Below, one piece after another: positions 27,901 through 35,634 of a stretch of 54,604 nt of DNA. The notes below the pieces were generated by a model. It saw nothing but the letters and a program-made list of their open reading frames with translations, was not told the DNA's origin and searched no databases. Both the position numbers and the translations under genes were made by a program. Location of the stretch: contig JACAEQ010000010.1 of the NCBI GenBank assembly GCA_013388755.1, positions 1-54,604 on the forward strand. The letters are read 5' to 3'. Each line of letters begins with the position of its first letter. The stretch's first letter is position 1. Origin of the DNA: Chloroflexota bacterium. GTDB taxonomy: Bacteria; Chloroflexota; Chloroflexia; Chloroflexales; Roseiflexaceae.

Positions 27901-29077
27901 TCCCGTCGAAACCAGCGGGATTTCTCAGATCGTCCAGGTCACCGGTGGCCAGGAGTACGCCTTGCGCTTCAATGCCGTGGCCAGCGTGCCGGGCGCGCAG
28001 GCCGAGTTGTTCTGGCTGAACAGCGATTGTGGTCTCCTTGGGCGCGCTGCCATTGATATCATGCCGGCCTCGTGTGACGAAGGCACACGGCCCTACACGA
28101 CGCTCCAGCCACATACACTACGCGCGCGGGCGCCGGATGGGGCGGATCGAGTCGAACTACGTTTCAAACAGCCATTCGACGGCTATACCCTGCTTGATGG
28201 GGTCTCGCTTGCAGCGCCCGGGGTCGGGATTGACAATGGCGATTTTGCCCGGATGGTGACGGCGCTCGATCCGGTGACTGGTCAGGTTGTTGTTGATCCG
28301 GTAACCGGCGCGTCGGTACGCTTCCCACAGGGGTGGCGCATCGAGCCAGCGAGTGTTTCGCCGGAGCGTGTCGTGACGGCCCGTGAACAGCATGCGCCAG
28401 GTGTTCGTCTCTCATCCCCGACCGCCGCGCCTGCCAGGTTGAGCCAGGCGCTGGGTGTTACGGCGGGCAAGCCGTTTACCCTGGAGATTCACGCCTTCCC
28501 CTCCGGCCGTGGAACTGGCGCCGCGGCGCTTGAGCTCACCTGGGCAGGAAGCACTGTGCCACCGCTTGTCGTGCCGATCGAACGGCAGCAGTTCGACTGG
28601 ATCACGGTCCAAGGCGTGGTGCCGGCCGATGCAGGCGGCGCCGAACTGGCCTTTGTACAGCAGCCGGGCGGCGCACTCGAGATTGTCGCCGTGCGCTTTG
28701 GTCAGGCGCCGGCGGTAGAATTGCCGGTGACGCTGCTCTCAGAGGCACCCGGCGAGTTGAACGTGATCGCGCCGGTTGTGGCGTATGACATTGATCCTGA
28801 GGCGCGCAGACTACAACCGGGCCGCAGCCAGCCAGCCCCGGCACCGTGCGGTCCAACGCCGCCCGACACCGAACCACTGCCTGGCGGTGCTCCAGCCGGA
28901 GGGCCGGAGGAGGATGAACCAGTCTCGGTCGAGGGATACTGCCCGTGTTGCGAGACCATCCATAGCCTGCCCGACGCAGTGGAACAGGTTGCCGAAGGCG
29001 GCATGGTGAGCATTCGCGGCACCTGCCCGAACTGTGGCGTACTGGTGACGATCTACTCGCTCAGGGCCGGCCAGTGA
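24980..29077 (+). CDS. Giant fibre/adhesin candidate with beta-propeller and C-terminal zinc ribbon
   Basis: 1365 aa, last gene of the tail operon. Residues 1-430 contain several beta-sandwich domains. Residues ~610-980 have YVTN/propeller-like blades (LALAPDGRSLYVLIL, LIVSADGQRAYVAS, LALSADGARMYAII, VTPDNTRLLFV). Residues ~990-1280 form two jelly-roll domains of the carbohydrate-binding type (GYTLLDGVSLAAPG). A Pro-rich linker leads to a final Cys4 ribbon with C1321, C1324, C1349 and C1352. Fibres at operon ends usually determine target binding. The zinc ribbon is unusual for a fibre and may be an assembly or stability cap. The function is inferred. Confidence 0.6.
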   Translation: MQLITSFHGDELLFEGDLPLTLRAIPVGARIRRARASLAPAVPGAGTPNTLFHETITVSGGRGDFGVLARSEGDAAIIDFGARRNVELIAGANLGSRVRLHLDVGGAWLLVNQNGVPVSGNATSIVVPVGAEGLALPAISASRLRVEQTAADAVLPAIEIQSVRLLTYPSNLVLRLGTLGPVWFQVGDLREPVTTPDFSAILQAYLDRSGMTEGIVEVPFVLHSDTLARLRVTLDIDYFFTRPMLDRVNEIALSFDVGAVPVSQPAQVAALLPLNARVLPTVTTAQVTGRFAPGRVFHGLLKTGPATATARIDPQHSYAIGVELEAARAATAIDLQVESVSPAAVLLVTLQEDVGGKPWGPSLLPEPIRVALTRPAAGGVSWASAPLAEPFTFAATRRYWLIVNIAEGEVDLAVDLASGRPPLLVTRDNGLSWRSFTHDRIGGPCAGRYRLRDTPRAYRQPISLEVAGHPVSLAAYDALGKVDFRIDLPAFAAAFNDALDDAAGQQATLTECIVDGAFARWARIERHGTRPAAYVPAPALAQLLGDRQNLAGTLVLQSSPLVVVAPDASRGFIVGALRVETGELSRLVPQVDLLVNDNQPHLAGPIVLDEADGGAGGAPVSLALAPDGRSLYVLILRDNDGIVPVIQKVDAMRGEALERHALPRMMFQASFHLAADPRCRYVYMASHQAPLATNNQPFPVLIRMRADSLAIVGENDPLTGQPAPAPIDKLRLAPLQPAPGKDTRPTALIVSADGQRAYVASHSGIQVVDLDAWRWMGYAWHDPSASILVGLALSADGARMYAIIETSDNREKSLRRELLVLDTAALDMVAAGQPFERAILRREALPYGPAQPGRGTAHAPRREIFWLQAAVTPDNTRLLFVDPFRSRVEVVDTETYHVLDAAIVPDLPFALAVTAESRRALVLNGRQEPDRSISAGVRVIELDSWTPVAWALSGGRVAPTCIPGVAAPSARIGHPVETSGISQIVQVTGGQEYALRFNAVASVPGAQAELFWLNSDCGLLGRAAIDIMPASCDEGTRPYTTLQPHTLRARAPDGADRVELRFKQPFDGYTLLDGVSLAAPGVGIDNGDFARMVTALDPVTGQVVVDPVTGASVRFPQGWRIEPASVSPERVVTAREQHAPGVRLSSPTAAPARLSQALGVTAGKPFTLEIHAFPSGRGTGAAALELTWAGSTVPPLVVPIERQQFDWITVQGVVPADAGGAELAFVQQPGGALEIVAVRFGQAPAVELPVTLLSEAPGELNVIAPVVAYDIDPEARRLQPGRSQPAPAPCGPTPPDTEPLPGGAPAGGPEEDEPVSVEGYCPCCETIHSLPDAVEQVAEGGMVSIRGTCPNCGVLVTIYSLRAGQ

Positions 29078-29286
29078 GCCTGGTGTGCATCATGTTGTGC
29101 GGGGATGCACTGATGATGTACAGGTGTCTCTTCCATGAGAATCACCAGTACCGGGACATGGTAATATACACGGGTGTGAGTTGAGCATGAGAAGTGTGCA
29201 GTGAACCCGCGATCCCCTCGCTCCTGGCCGATTTCTGTCATCCGGCACACGTTGCCCCTTGCCCCACAACAGCTCAGGAAACGCTT

Positions 29287-30777
29287 ATGTGGATACCGGT
29301 TGAACCGTTGCGTCACGATCTCCCTGATGTTGAACGCTTTATTGCCGCACTCGACGCCGCCGAGTTCTTCGACCGGGCGCATCCGGTGATCCTGGCACGC
29401 GCCCCGGGGCGGCTCGACTTGATGGGCGGCATTGCCGATTACTCCGGGTCGCTGGTGCTCGAGTTACCCCTTGCTGCTGCAGCGATTGTCGCAGCTCAGC
29501 CTGATGAACGTGCAGAGGTGCGGGTACGCAGCCGGGTCGCAGCTGAGCTTGGCGGCCTGCGCGATGTGGTGATCCCGGCAGCTGATCTGGCGGCATGTGA
29601 TTATGCTGGCGCGCGCGCGCTGTTTGCAGCGCAGCCAGAGGTGCACTGGGCGGCGTATGTGGCCGGCGCGCTGGTGGGTCTGCATGTCGAGTACGGCGTT
29701 GCGTTGCGTGGCATGCGTTTGCTACTCGAATCCGAGGTGCCGCCCGGCAAAGGAGTCAGTTCTTCGGCGGCGATTGAAGTGGCGGCCATGCGTGCCGTCT
29801 GTGGCGTCCTGGGCATCGAACTCACCGGGCGAGAGCTTGCGTTGCTTTGCCAGAAGGTCGAGAACCTGGTCGTCGGTGCGCCATGCGGCGTGATGGACCA
29901 GATGACCGCTGCGCTGGGTGACGAAGAAACGTTGCTGGCGCTGCTCTGCCAGCCGGCGGAGCCATCCGGCCCGATCGTGATCCCACACTCCATCGAGGTG
30001 TGGGGCATCGACTCTGGTATTCGCCATGCCGTCTCCGGTGCGGACTATGGCTCGGTGCGCGTCGGTGCGTTCATTGGCTACCGGATACTTGCCGACCTGG
30101 CGGGGTTGACGGCGCAGCTTGTGGGGGATGTGCTGCATATCCAGGATTCGCGCTGGAACGGCTACCTGGCAAACGTGACACCATCCGAATGGGAAGCGTT
30201 CTACCGCGATCGCGTACCGCTTGAGTTGCGTGGCGCCGAGTTTCTTTCGCATTATGGCGGCACAACCGACCGGGTGACCATTGTCGAGCCAGACAGGGTC
30301 TACGCCGTGCGCCAGCCGACGGCCCACCCGATCTATGAGCACCAGCGTGTACGCCTGTTTGCGGCGCTGCTGGAAAGCCTGGCGGATCTCAACGAGTCAG
30401 CGGGACATACCCACGCGCAGGCGCGCCAGAAGCTGCGCGTTCGCGCTTCGGCAGCCGAGGAACGGATGCTGCTGCTGGGTGAATTGATGTATCAATCGCA
30501 TGCCAGTTATAGCGCGTGTGGCCTGGGTGCGGATGGCACGGATCGGCTGGTGGAGCTGGTGCGTGCCGCCGGGCCGCACCAGGGATTGTATGGCGCGAAG
30601 ATTACCGGTGGCGGGAGTGGCGGCGTGGTTGCGGTGCTGGCGCGCAGCGGCGCGCGCCGGGCAGTGGAACGCGTTGCTGCGCAGTATCAACGCGAGACGG
30701 GCCACGATGCGCTGTTGATCGGCGGATCATCGCCAGGCGCCATGGCGTTCGGGACGTTGACGCTGGCATATACCTGA
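29287..30777 (+). CDS. GHMP sugar kinase, L-arabinokinase/galactokinase type
   Basis: 496 aa. The start at 29287 follows CAGGAAA; an upstream in-frame start at 29194 lacks support. Residues ~41-56 read GRLDLMGGIADYSGS, the substrate motif found in plant ARA1-type L-arabinokinases instead of the GEHTDY of standard galactokinases. The GHMP ATP loop PPGKGVSSSAA is at ~152-162 and the C-terminal ITGGGSGGVV motif at ~438-447. The enzyme would phosphorylate L-arabinose or galactose at C1 to feed nucleotide-sugar synthesis. No pyrophosphorylase or transporter is adjacent. It is separated from the tail operon by 209 nt, with only a weak TGGTAATAT element at 29159-29167. Confidence 0.78.
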   Translation: MWIPVEPLRHDLPDVERFIAALDAAEFFDRAHPVILARAPGRLDLMGGIADYSGSLVLELPLAAAAIVAAQPDERAEVRVRSRVAAELGGLRDVVIPAADLAACDYAGARALFAAQPEVHWAAYVAGALVGLHVEYGVALRGMRLLLESEVPPGKGVSSSAAIEVAAMRAVCGVLGIELTGRELALLCQKVENLVVGAPCGVMDQMTAALGDEETLLALLCQPAEPSGPIVIPHSIEVWGIDSGIRHAVSGADYGSVRVGAFIGYRILADLAGLTAQLVGDVLHIQDSRWNGYLANVTPSEWEAFYRDRVPLELRGAEFLSHYGGTTDRVTIVEPDRVYAVRQPTAHPIYEHQRVRLFAALLESLADLNESAGHTHAQARQKLRVRASAAEERMLLLGELMYQSHASYSACGLGADGTDRLVELVRAAGPHQGLYGAKITGGGSGGVVAVLARSGARRAVERVAAQYQRETGHDALLIGGSSPGAMAFGTLTLAYT

Positions 30778-30926
30778 CATACGAACGCATCGCCTTCATT
30801 TTGACTCCGTTTCGTGCCGATCTCGCTATGCCGCTGCTGCAGGCGCAGGCATATACTGCATCCAGAGGGCCATCATCGTGTTGCTGGTAACGGCCCTCCG
30901 TGATCAGCCGGGCAGCGAGGGTGTCC

Positions 30927-31982
30927 ATGAACGACGGTTCCGCATATGCCGCAACGCGCTATCATTCGTTCTTTGCTGGTGTCGAATTTGCAGCTGTCGG
31001 TTTTGGTGGTATCGAACTTGCCGGTGCCTTGCTGCAATCGTCGCCGGCGCTGGCGCTGGCCGCAGCGACATCAGGAGCGCTCGGGTTGTTGTTTGCGCTG
31101 GCGCGCATGGTTCTGCAGCGCCGGCAACTCATTGCTGCGATCATGATCGCCGGGGCTGCCGGCTCGCTGGCAGCTCTGGCGTACATGATCGCATTACCCG
31201 AACTGATCGCCAGCTTTACCCTCTTTCCCCTGTGCGTCATTGGCCTGGCGATGCTCCACACATCGCGCCGGTTGCTTGTTGGCGCAACAATCGCTGCCGT
31301 CATCACCACCCTGCTGATCGTCGGGCTCAGCTTCCTGCCGCGCTGGCTGCCGCCGGTGCCGTCGACCATGCTGTCTGCGCTGCAATTCGCGACACCGGCG
31401 GTTGTGGTGATACTGCTCGCCTTGTTGCTCGGGTACACCTGGAACAATCTGCACACGACCCTGCGCGCGAGCCAGGTTGCCAATCATGAGCTGGAGACCT
31501 TGCGTGATAGTCTTGAGTCTCAGGTTGTCCAGCGGACGGCTGAACTGGAAGCTGCGCTGGGGCAGGTCCAGGCCCAGGCGCAGCACCAGGCGCAATTACT
31601 GGAGGAAATTGAGCGCCAGCAGGCCACGATCCGCGATCTCGGCGTGCCGGTGCTGCCAGTGAGCGTATCGGCGGCGGTTGTGCCGTTGATTGGTGCGCTT
31701 GATAGCGAACGTCTCACAATGTTACGCGACCGCGCGCTGCGCGCCGTGGAGCAATTGCGCGTCCACACCCTCCTGCTCGATCTGACCGGCGTCGAGATCC
31801 TTGATGAACGTATTGCTGCGGGGGTGATCGAGCTTGCGGCAGCCGTGCGCCTGCTGGGCGCCAGGGTCGTGCTGATCGGCATTCGCCCCGAAGTCGCCGA
31901 GTCGATCGTTGCGCTCGGCGTCGATCTGCGCGGGATACGCTCGATCCGCGATCTACGCACGGCGCTCGCCGAGCTTGGGTGA
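30927..31982 (+). CDS. Membrane-anchored STAS-domain protein (RsbR-like)
   Basis: 351 aa. GAGGGTG precedes the ATG at 30927. Residues ~10-180 form about six membrane helices, residues ~185-240 a coiled coil (VVQRTAELEAALGQVQAQAQ), and residues ~245-351 a STAS domain (VVPLIGALDSERL, LLLDLTGVEILDERIA, GIRPEVAESIVALG). RsbR/RsbS STAS proteins form stressosomes controlled by Ser/Thr phosphorylation. Here the position of the phospho-Thr in DLTGV-x-x-x-DT is Glu294. No kinase or sigma factor partner is adjacent. A membrane sensor that relays to a partner-switching system is the likely role. Confidence 0.75.
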   Translation: MNDGSAYAATRYHSFFAGVEFAAVGFGGIELAGALLQSSPALALAAATSGALGLLFALARMVLQRRQLIAAIMIAGAAGSLAALAYMIALPELIASFTLFPLCVIGLAMLHTSRRLLVGATIAAVITTLLIVGLSFLPRWLPPVPSTMLSALQFATPAVVVILLALLLGYTWNNLHTTLRASQVANHELETLRDSLESQVVQRTAELEAALGQVQAQAQHQAQLLEEIERQQATIRDLGVPVLPVSVSAAVVPLIGALDSERLTMLRDRALRAVEQLRVHTLLLDLTGVEILDERIAAGVIELAAAVRLLGARVVLIGIRPEVAESIVALGVDLRGIRSIRDLRTALAELG

Positions 31983-32005
31983 ACGGCAGAGATCAGTTCA
32001 ACGCG

Positions 32006-32014
32006 TGGTATGAT
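32006..32014 (+). promoter_or_regulatory. Extended -10 promoter element (TGGTATGAT)
   Basis: TGG directly followed by TATGAT, 43 nt before the LapA-like start. No good -35 is visible, as expected for extended -10 promoters. The same TGG-TATRAT form occurs upstream of other genes in the window. Confidence 0.45.
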
Positions 32015-32057
32015 GTCGCGCATGCAGCCTGGTTGTGCGGTCTGCCGGAGGTGACGC

Positions 32058-32396
32058 ATGCGCGTGCTGATCTTTGTATTGATGACCATCCTGTCGGTCA
32101 TGCTGGTGCTGTTCGGTGTGCAGAACCCGCAGCCGGTCGTTGTGCGCTTTCTGACGTTCACCAGCGGCCCGATCTCGCTATCGCTGGTTATGATCCTGGC
32201 GGTGATCGCCGGCGCGGCGCTGGTTGGACTATTGATGGGGTACAGCGGCGTGCGCAGTTCGCTGCGCACCCGGCGCTTGAGTAAGCAGCAGGCCGCGCTC
32301 GAACAGCGCATCGCTGCACTGGAGCAGGAAAACACCCAGCTTCGTGCCCGATTGCCGAAGCAGGAATCGCCGGCGGATAGGCGTCATACCCCATGA
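32058..32396 (+). CDS. LapA-like (DUF1049) membrane protein
   Basis: 112 aa with GGAGGTG ending 4 nt before the ATG. There are two transmembrane helices (residues ~3-21 and ~42-65), with the family motif FGVQNPQPVVVRFL between them. A cytosolic coiled-coil tail (QQAALEQRIAALEQENTQLRARL) follows. LapA/YciS proteins of this type associate with envelope assembly in proteobacteria; the role in this lineage is not known. Confidence 0.8.
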   Translation: MRVLIFVLMTILSVMLVLFGVQNPQPVVVRFLTFTSGPISLSLVMILAVIAGAALVGLLMGYSGVRSSLRTRRLSKQQAALEQRIAALEQENTQLRARLPKQESPADRRHTP

Positions 32397-32431
32397 CACT
32401 GAACCATCCTGTATCGCGCAGGCACCTGGAG

Positions 32432-32575
32432 CCTATCCGAATAACTCCTGTCATTGCGCGGAGCGCGAGCGACCGCCTGCAGCGAGCGCAGCATGGCTGA
32501 AGCAATCTCCGCTCGCGCCGCTCGATTGCTTCGCTTCGCTCGCAATGACATCCAACCATCCGTTATTCGGACAGG
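32432..32575. mobile_element. MITE-like element with nested inverted repeats (144 bp)
   Basis: The outer arms CCTATCCGAATAAC (32432-32445) and GTTATTCGGACAGG (32562-32575) are inverted repeats with one mismatch. Inside, TGTCATTGCG (32449-32458) and CGCAATGACA (32541-32550) are perfect inverted repeats, and GAAGCAATC/GATTGCTTC form another pair. No transposase is encoded. It lies between the convergent LapA-like and ATPase genes, so its RNA could fold as a bidirectional terminator. A 20-bp stretch at the right end recurs at 158-177. Confidence 0.6.
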
Positions 32576-32578
32576 CAC

Positions 32579-35518
32579 TTACCGGCTGCGTTGCGCGCTG
32601 CGCACGATCAGTTTCCACACTTCCCGCACCCACAATACAACACTCGAGGCGCCAATAGCGACCGCCCAGTCCGTCGCGTTGAGCGCAACCGTGCCAAACG
32701 CCTGCTGTAATGGCGGCAGATAGATCACCGCTACCTGCAAGAGCGCCGAGATCACCACGGCCAGCCAGATCCAGCGGTTGGCCCGCAGGTCGCGCAGGGC
32801 GCTGCGCCGGTCGGAACGTGCATTGAACACGTTGAAGAGTTGCAGGAATACCAGCGTTGTGAAGGCCATGGTGCGTGCGTACTCAGTGTTCGCCGCACCG
32901 TCACGCGCGATGATGCCCCCCGGCAGCGACCAGTCCATCACCAGTAGAGTAACGATTGCCATCACGGCGCCAACGCCAAAGATGCCGCGCCACATCTCCA
33001 TTGTAATGACCGGCGTACGCGGATCGCGTGGCGGGCGTTTCATCTGGTCGGGGTGTGGTGGATCGACGCCGAGCGCCAATGCTGGCGCTGAGTCGGTCAG
33101 CAGATTGATCCACAGGATCTGGACGGCAAGGAGCGGGACAACGACGGTTGACCCTGCTTCCGGTATCAGGCCGATCACACCTGCCAGCAGGACGCCGAAA
33201 AACATGACCATCACCTCGCCGATGTTTGATGAGAGCAGGTAACGCAAGAACTTCTGAATATTGGAAAAGATCGCCCGCCCTTCATCAACTGCGGCCACAA
33301 TTGACGCGAAATTGTCGTCGGTCAGGATCATGTCTGAGGCGCCACGTGCGACGTCCGTGCCGGTAATTCCCATGGCGACGCCGATATCGGCAGCTTTCAA
33401 CGCCGGTGCATCGTTCACGCCGTCGCCGGTCATGGCGACGATCTCACCACACCTCTTGAGCGCCTGCACAATGCGCAACTTGTGTTCCGGCGCCACGCGG
33501 GCGTAGACCTGAACCTGCGGCGCCCATTGTTGCAGCGTCGCGTCGCTGGCGTGCTGTACATCGGCGCCCCGCACGACACGTGCGGTGCCGGCGGCGATTC
33601 CCAGGTCGGCGGCAATGACCGCGGCCGTGATCGGGTGATCACCGGTGATCATGATCGGGCGGATGCCGGCGCGGCGCGCGACATCAACCGCACCGCGCGC
33701 TTCGGGGCGTGGCGGGTCAATCATGCCCACCACGCCGAGAAACACAAATGCCTCCTCAAATGTGTCGCTCAGGGCGCGGGCCTGGCCCGCACTGCCGGGA
33801 GACGTGCCCGGTGAAGCAGTTGTGCCGGTTGATGTCTCAGGCAGTTCCAGCGCGTGTCGGGGGAGTGTACGGTAGGCAACGCCAATCGTTCGCAGTGCTT
33901 CGCTGGCCATCTGTTCGATACCGGCCAGAATTGCCGCCCGGCGCTCATCGCTCAGTGGATGCGCCTCATCGCCAACACGCTCGTGGGTACAACGTGCCAG
34001 CAATACATCCGGTGCACCTTTGGCGCACACCATTACCCGCTCGTCGCGATCGGCGTCAGCATGCGCCGTGCTCATCAGTTTGCGTTCGGATGTGAACGGC
34101 GCCTCGCCGACCCGCGGGAAACGCGCGCTGAGCTCGCCAAGCTGGGCCGCAAGGCGCCGTTCCAGATCGTCGGTTGTGCGGTCGTGCGCATCCGGCTCCG
34201 TGCCGTCCTGCAGCACCAGCTTGGCGTAAGCGACCAGCAACGCTCCTTCGGTCGGGTCGCCGTGGATCACCCAGCGCCCATTGTCGTGGCGCAGTATCGC
34301 ATTGTTGGCCAGGCACGCAGCGCGTAGCGTCTTCTCGACTTCCTCGCGCAGGCGGTGGTCGGTCAGGGGCCTGCCACCATGCACCAGCGCCCCGTACGGC
34401 TCGTACCCACTGCCGGTCAGATCCACACGTCCACTGGCGGTCATAACGGTGCGTACCGTCATCTCGTTTTTCGTCAGTGTTCCCGTCTTATCGGTACAGA
34501 TCACGGTGGTAGAACCGAGCGTCTCGACCGCAGACAGTTTCCGTACAATCACATTGCGTAGGGCCATGCGCTGCATCCCGAGCGACAGAACAATTGTCGT
34601 AACCGCAGTCAATCCTTCGGGGACGGCGGCCACCGCCAGTGAGACGGCCAGCAGCAGGACGTCCACCAGGCCGATCAGAGAGCGCACCTGGCCGACAAGC
34701 AGAATCGTGATGCTGATGACAATGGCAATACCGATGATGATGAGGCCGAGCATACGGCCCGTGCGTGCCAGTTCGCGTTGCAGCGGCGTCTGTTCATCTT
34801 CGGCTTGCTGGAGCGAACCGGCGATCTTGCCGATTTCGGTTGCCGCACCGGTGGCGACAACCACGGCGCGCCCGCGACCTGCGGCGACAGCCGTGCCACT
34901 GAAGACCATGTTGAACCGGTCGCCAATTCCGGCATCATGGTCAATGTGGCGGCTATCCTTCATCACCGGCGCGCTTTCACCGGTTAGCGCGGCTTCGGCA
35001 ACACTCAACGCAATCGCCTCGACAATGCGGGCGTCGGCGGCGATGGTATCGCCTTCTTCAAGCTGGAGCACATCACCCGGAACAATCGTGGCGGTAGGTA
35101 CCATGCACACGAGACCGTTACGTATGACACGCGTGGTTGCCGCGCTCATGGCGCGCAGCGCAGCGATGGCCTGTTCAGCGCGGCTTTCCTGGACGTACCC
35201 AAGAATGCCGTTGAAGATGACAATCGCAAGGATCGTGATCGATTCATAGGGCACAGGCGAATCGTGTTCGATGCGCCAGGCAATGAACGACACCACGGTT
35301 GCGACCAGGAGCAGGATGGTCAGTGGATCTTGAAACTGGGCGAGAAAGCGTCGCCAGGCAGGCGTAGGGGGTACGGTTGGTAGCTCATTCGGGCCGTAAC
35401 GCTGCAACCGGCTGGCAGCTTCCGCGTTGTCGAGACCAGTTGACGGGTCGCTGCCGATCGTGCGAAGCACGTCGGCGGCGACCATGCGATAGGCCGATGT
35501 TGCCAGGTCGGTCTGCAT
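32579..35518 (-). CDS. Ca2+-type P-type ATPase (P2A)
   Basis: 979 aa, a cation pump that would export Ca2+ at the cost of ATP. The N-terminal cation-ATPase domain (~residues 5-75) is followed by the first membrane pair, the actuator TGES loop (ALTGESAPV), M4 with the PEGL motif, and DKTGTLT with phosphorylated Asp343. The nucleotide-binding domain, the TGDGVNDAPALKAADIG hinge and M5-M10 follow. M5 SSNIGEV and M6 NLLTDSAPA keep the Asn/Glu and Asn/Thr/Asp ligands of SERCA-type pumps. The start at 35518 is chosen because a TATAAT box lies only 6 nt upstream. Confidence 0.9.
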   Translation of the reverse strand: MQTDLATSAYRMVAADVLRTIGSDPSTGLDNAEAASRLQRYGPNELPTVPPTPAWRRFLAQFQDPLTILLLVATVVSFIAWRIEHDSPVPYESITILAIVIFNGILGYVQESRAEQAIAALRAMSAATTRVIRNGLVCMVPTATIVPGDVLQLEEGDTIAADARIVEAIALSVAEAALTGESAPVMKDSRHIDHDAGIGDRFNMVFSGTAVAAGRGRAVVVATGAATEIGKIAGSLQQAEDEQTPLQRELARTGRMLGLIIIGIAIVISITILLVGQVRSLIGLVDVLLLAVSLAVAAVPEGLTAVTTIVLSLGMQRMALRNVIVRKLSAVETLGSTTVICTDKTGTLTKNEMTVRTVMTASGRVDLTGSGYEPYGALVHGGRPLTDHRLREEVEKTLRAACLANNAILRHDNGRWVIHGDPTEGALLVAYAKLVLQDGTEPDAHDRTTDDLERRLAAQLGELSARFPRVGEAPFTSERKLMSTAHADADRDERVMVCAKGAPDVLLARCTHERVGDEAHPLSDERRAAILAGIEQMASEALRTIGVAYRTLPRHALELPETSTGTTASPGTSPGSAGQARALSDTFEEAFVFLGVVGMIDPPRPEARGAVDVARRAGIRPIMITGDHPITAAVIAADLGIAAGTARVVRGADVQHASDATLQQWAPQVQVYARVAPEHKLRIVQALKRCGEIVAMTGDGVNDAPALKAADIGVAMGITGTDVARGASDMILTDDNFASIVAAVDEGRAIFSNIQKFLRYLLSSNIGEVMVMFFGVLLAGVIGLIPEAGSTVVVPLLAVQILWINLLTDSAPALALGVDPPHPDQMKRPPRDPRTPVITMEMWRGIFGVGAVMAIVTLLVMDWSLPGGIIARDGAANTEYARTMAFTTLVFLQLFNVFNARSDRRSALRDLRANRWIWLAVVISALLQVAVIYLPPLQQAFGTVALNATDWAVAIGASSVVLWVREVWKLIVRSAQRSR

Positions 35519-35524
35519 AGTGGC

Positions 35525-35530
35525 ATTATA
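35525..35530 (-). promoter_or_regulatory. -10 box for a probably leaderless ATPase mRNA
   Basis: On the minus strand GGG-TATAAT is followed by GCCACT and then the ATG at 35518. Transcription from this box would begin at or next to the start codon, so the mRNA would lack a 5' leader. There is no Shine-Dalgarno. No clear -35 hexamer is seen. Confidence 0.5.
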
Positions 35531-35581
35531 CCCGCGAATCCAGAGTCTGCCCGTGATCGCCTGATCTCCCGTCAGATTGGG

Positions 35582-35587
35582 TATAAT
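35582..35587 (+). promoter_or_regulatory. -10 box for the BTAD regulator operon
   Basis: Perfect TATAAT preceded by GGG, 44 nt before the ATG at 35631. It is divergent to the GGG-TATAAT of the ATPase gene 52 bp away. No convincing -35 is present. Confidence 0.5.
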
Positions 35588-35613
35588 ACAGGCGGCTGAC
35601 AGATGGAGGTTCC

Positions 35614-35634
35614 GTGCCCCGACGGTCACCATGA
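35614..35634 (+). CDS. Possible six-codon leader ORF overlapping the regulator start
   Basis: GTG CCC CGA CGG TCA CCA TGA. Its Shine-Dalgarno GGAGG (35604-35608) is 5 nt before the GTG, whereas the regulator ATG (35631) has no own site and overlaps this ORF's stop as ATGA. Translation of the regulator could be coupled to this leader. It may also be chance. Confidence 0.25.
   Translation: MPRRSP

Noticed and set aside
470-29077. Mu-like or P2-like prophage
   Set aside because: Head, packaging, integration and lysis genes are absent and effectors and OmpA-like proteins are present.
32344-32658. Plus-strand frame across the MITE-like element
   Set aside because: It spans the inverted repeats and the ATPase 3' end and has no domain or ribosome site.
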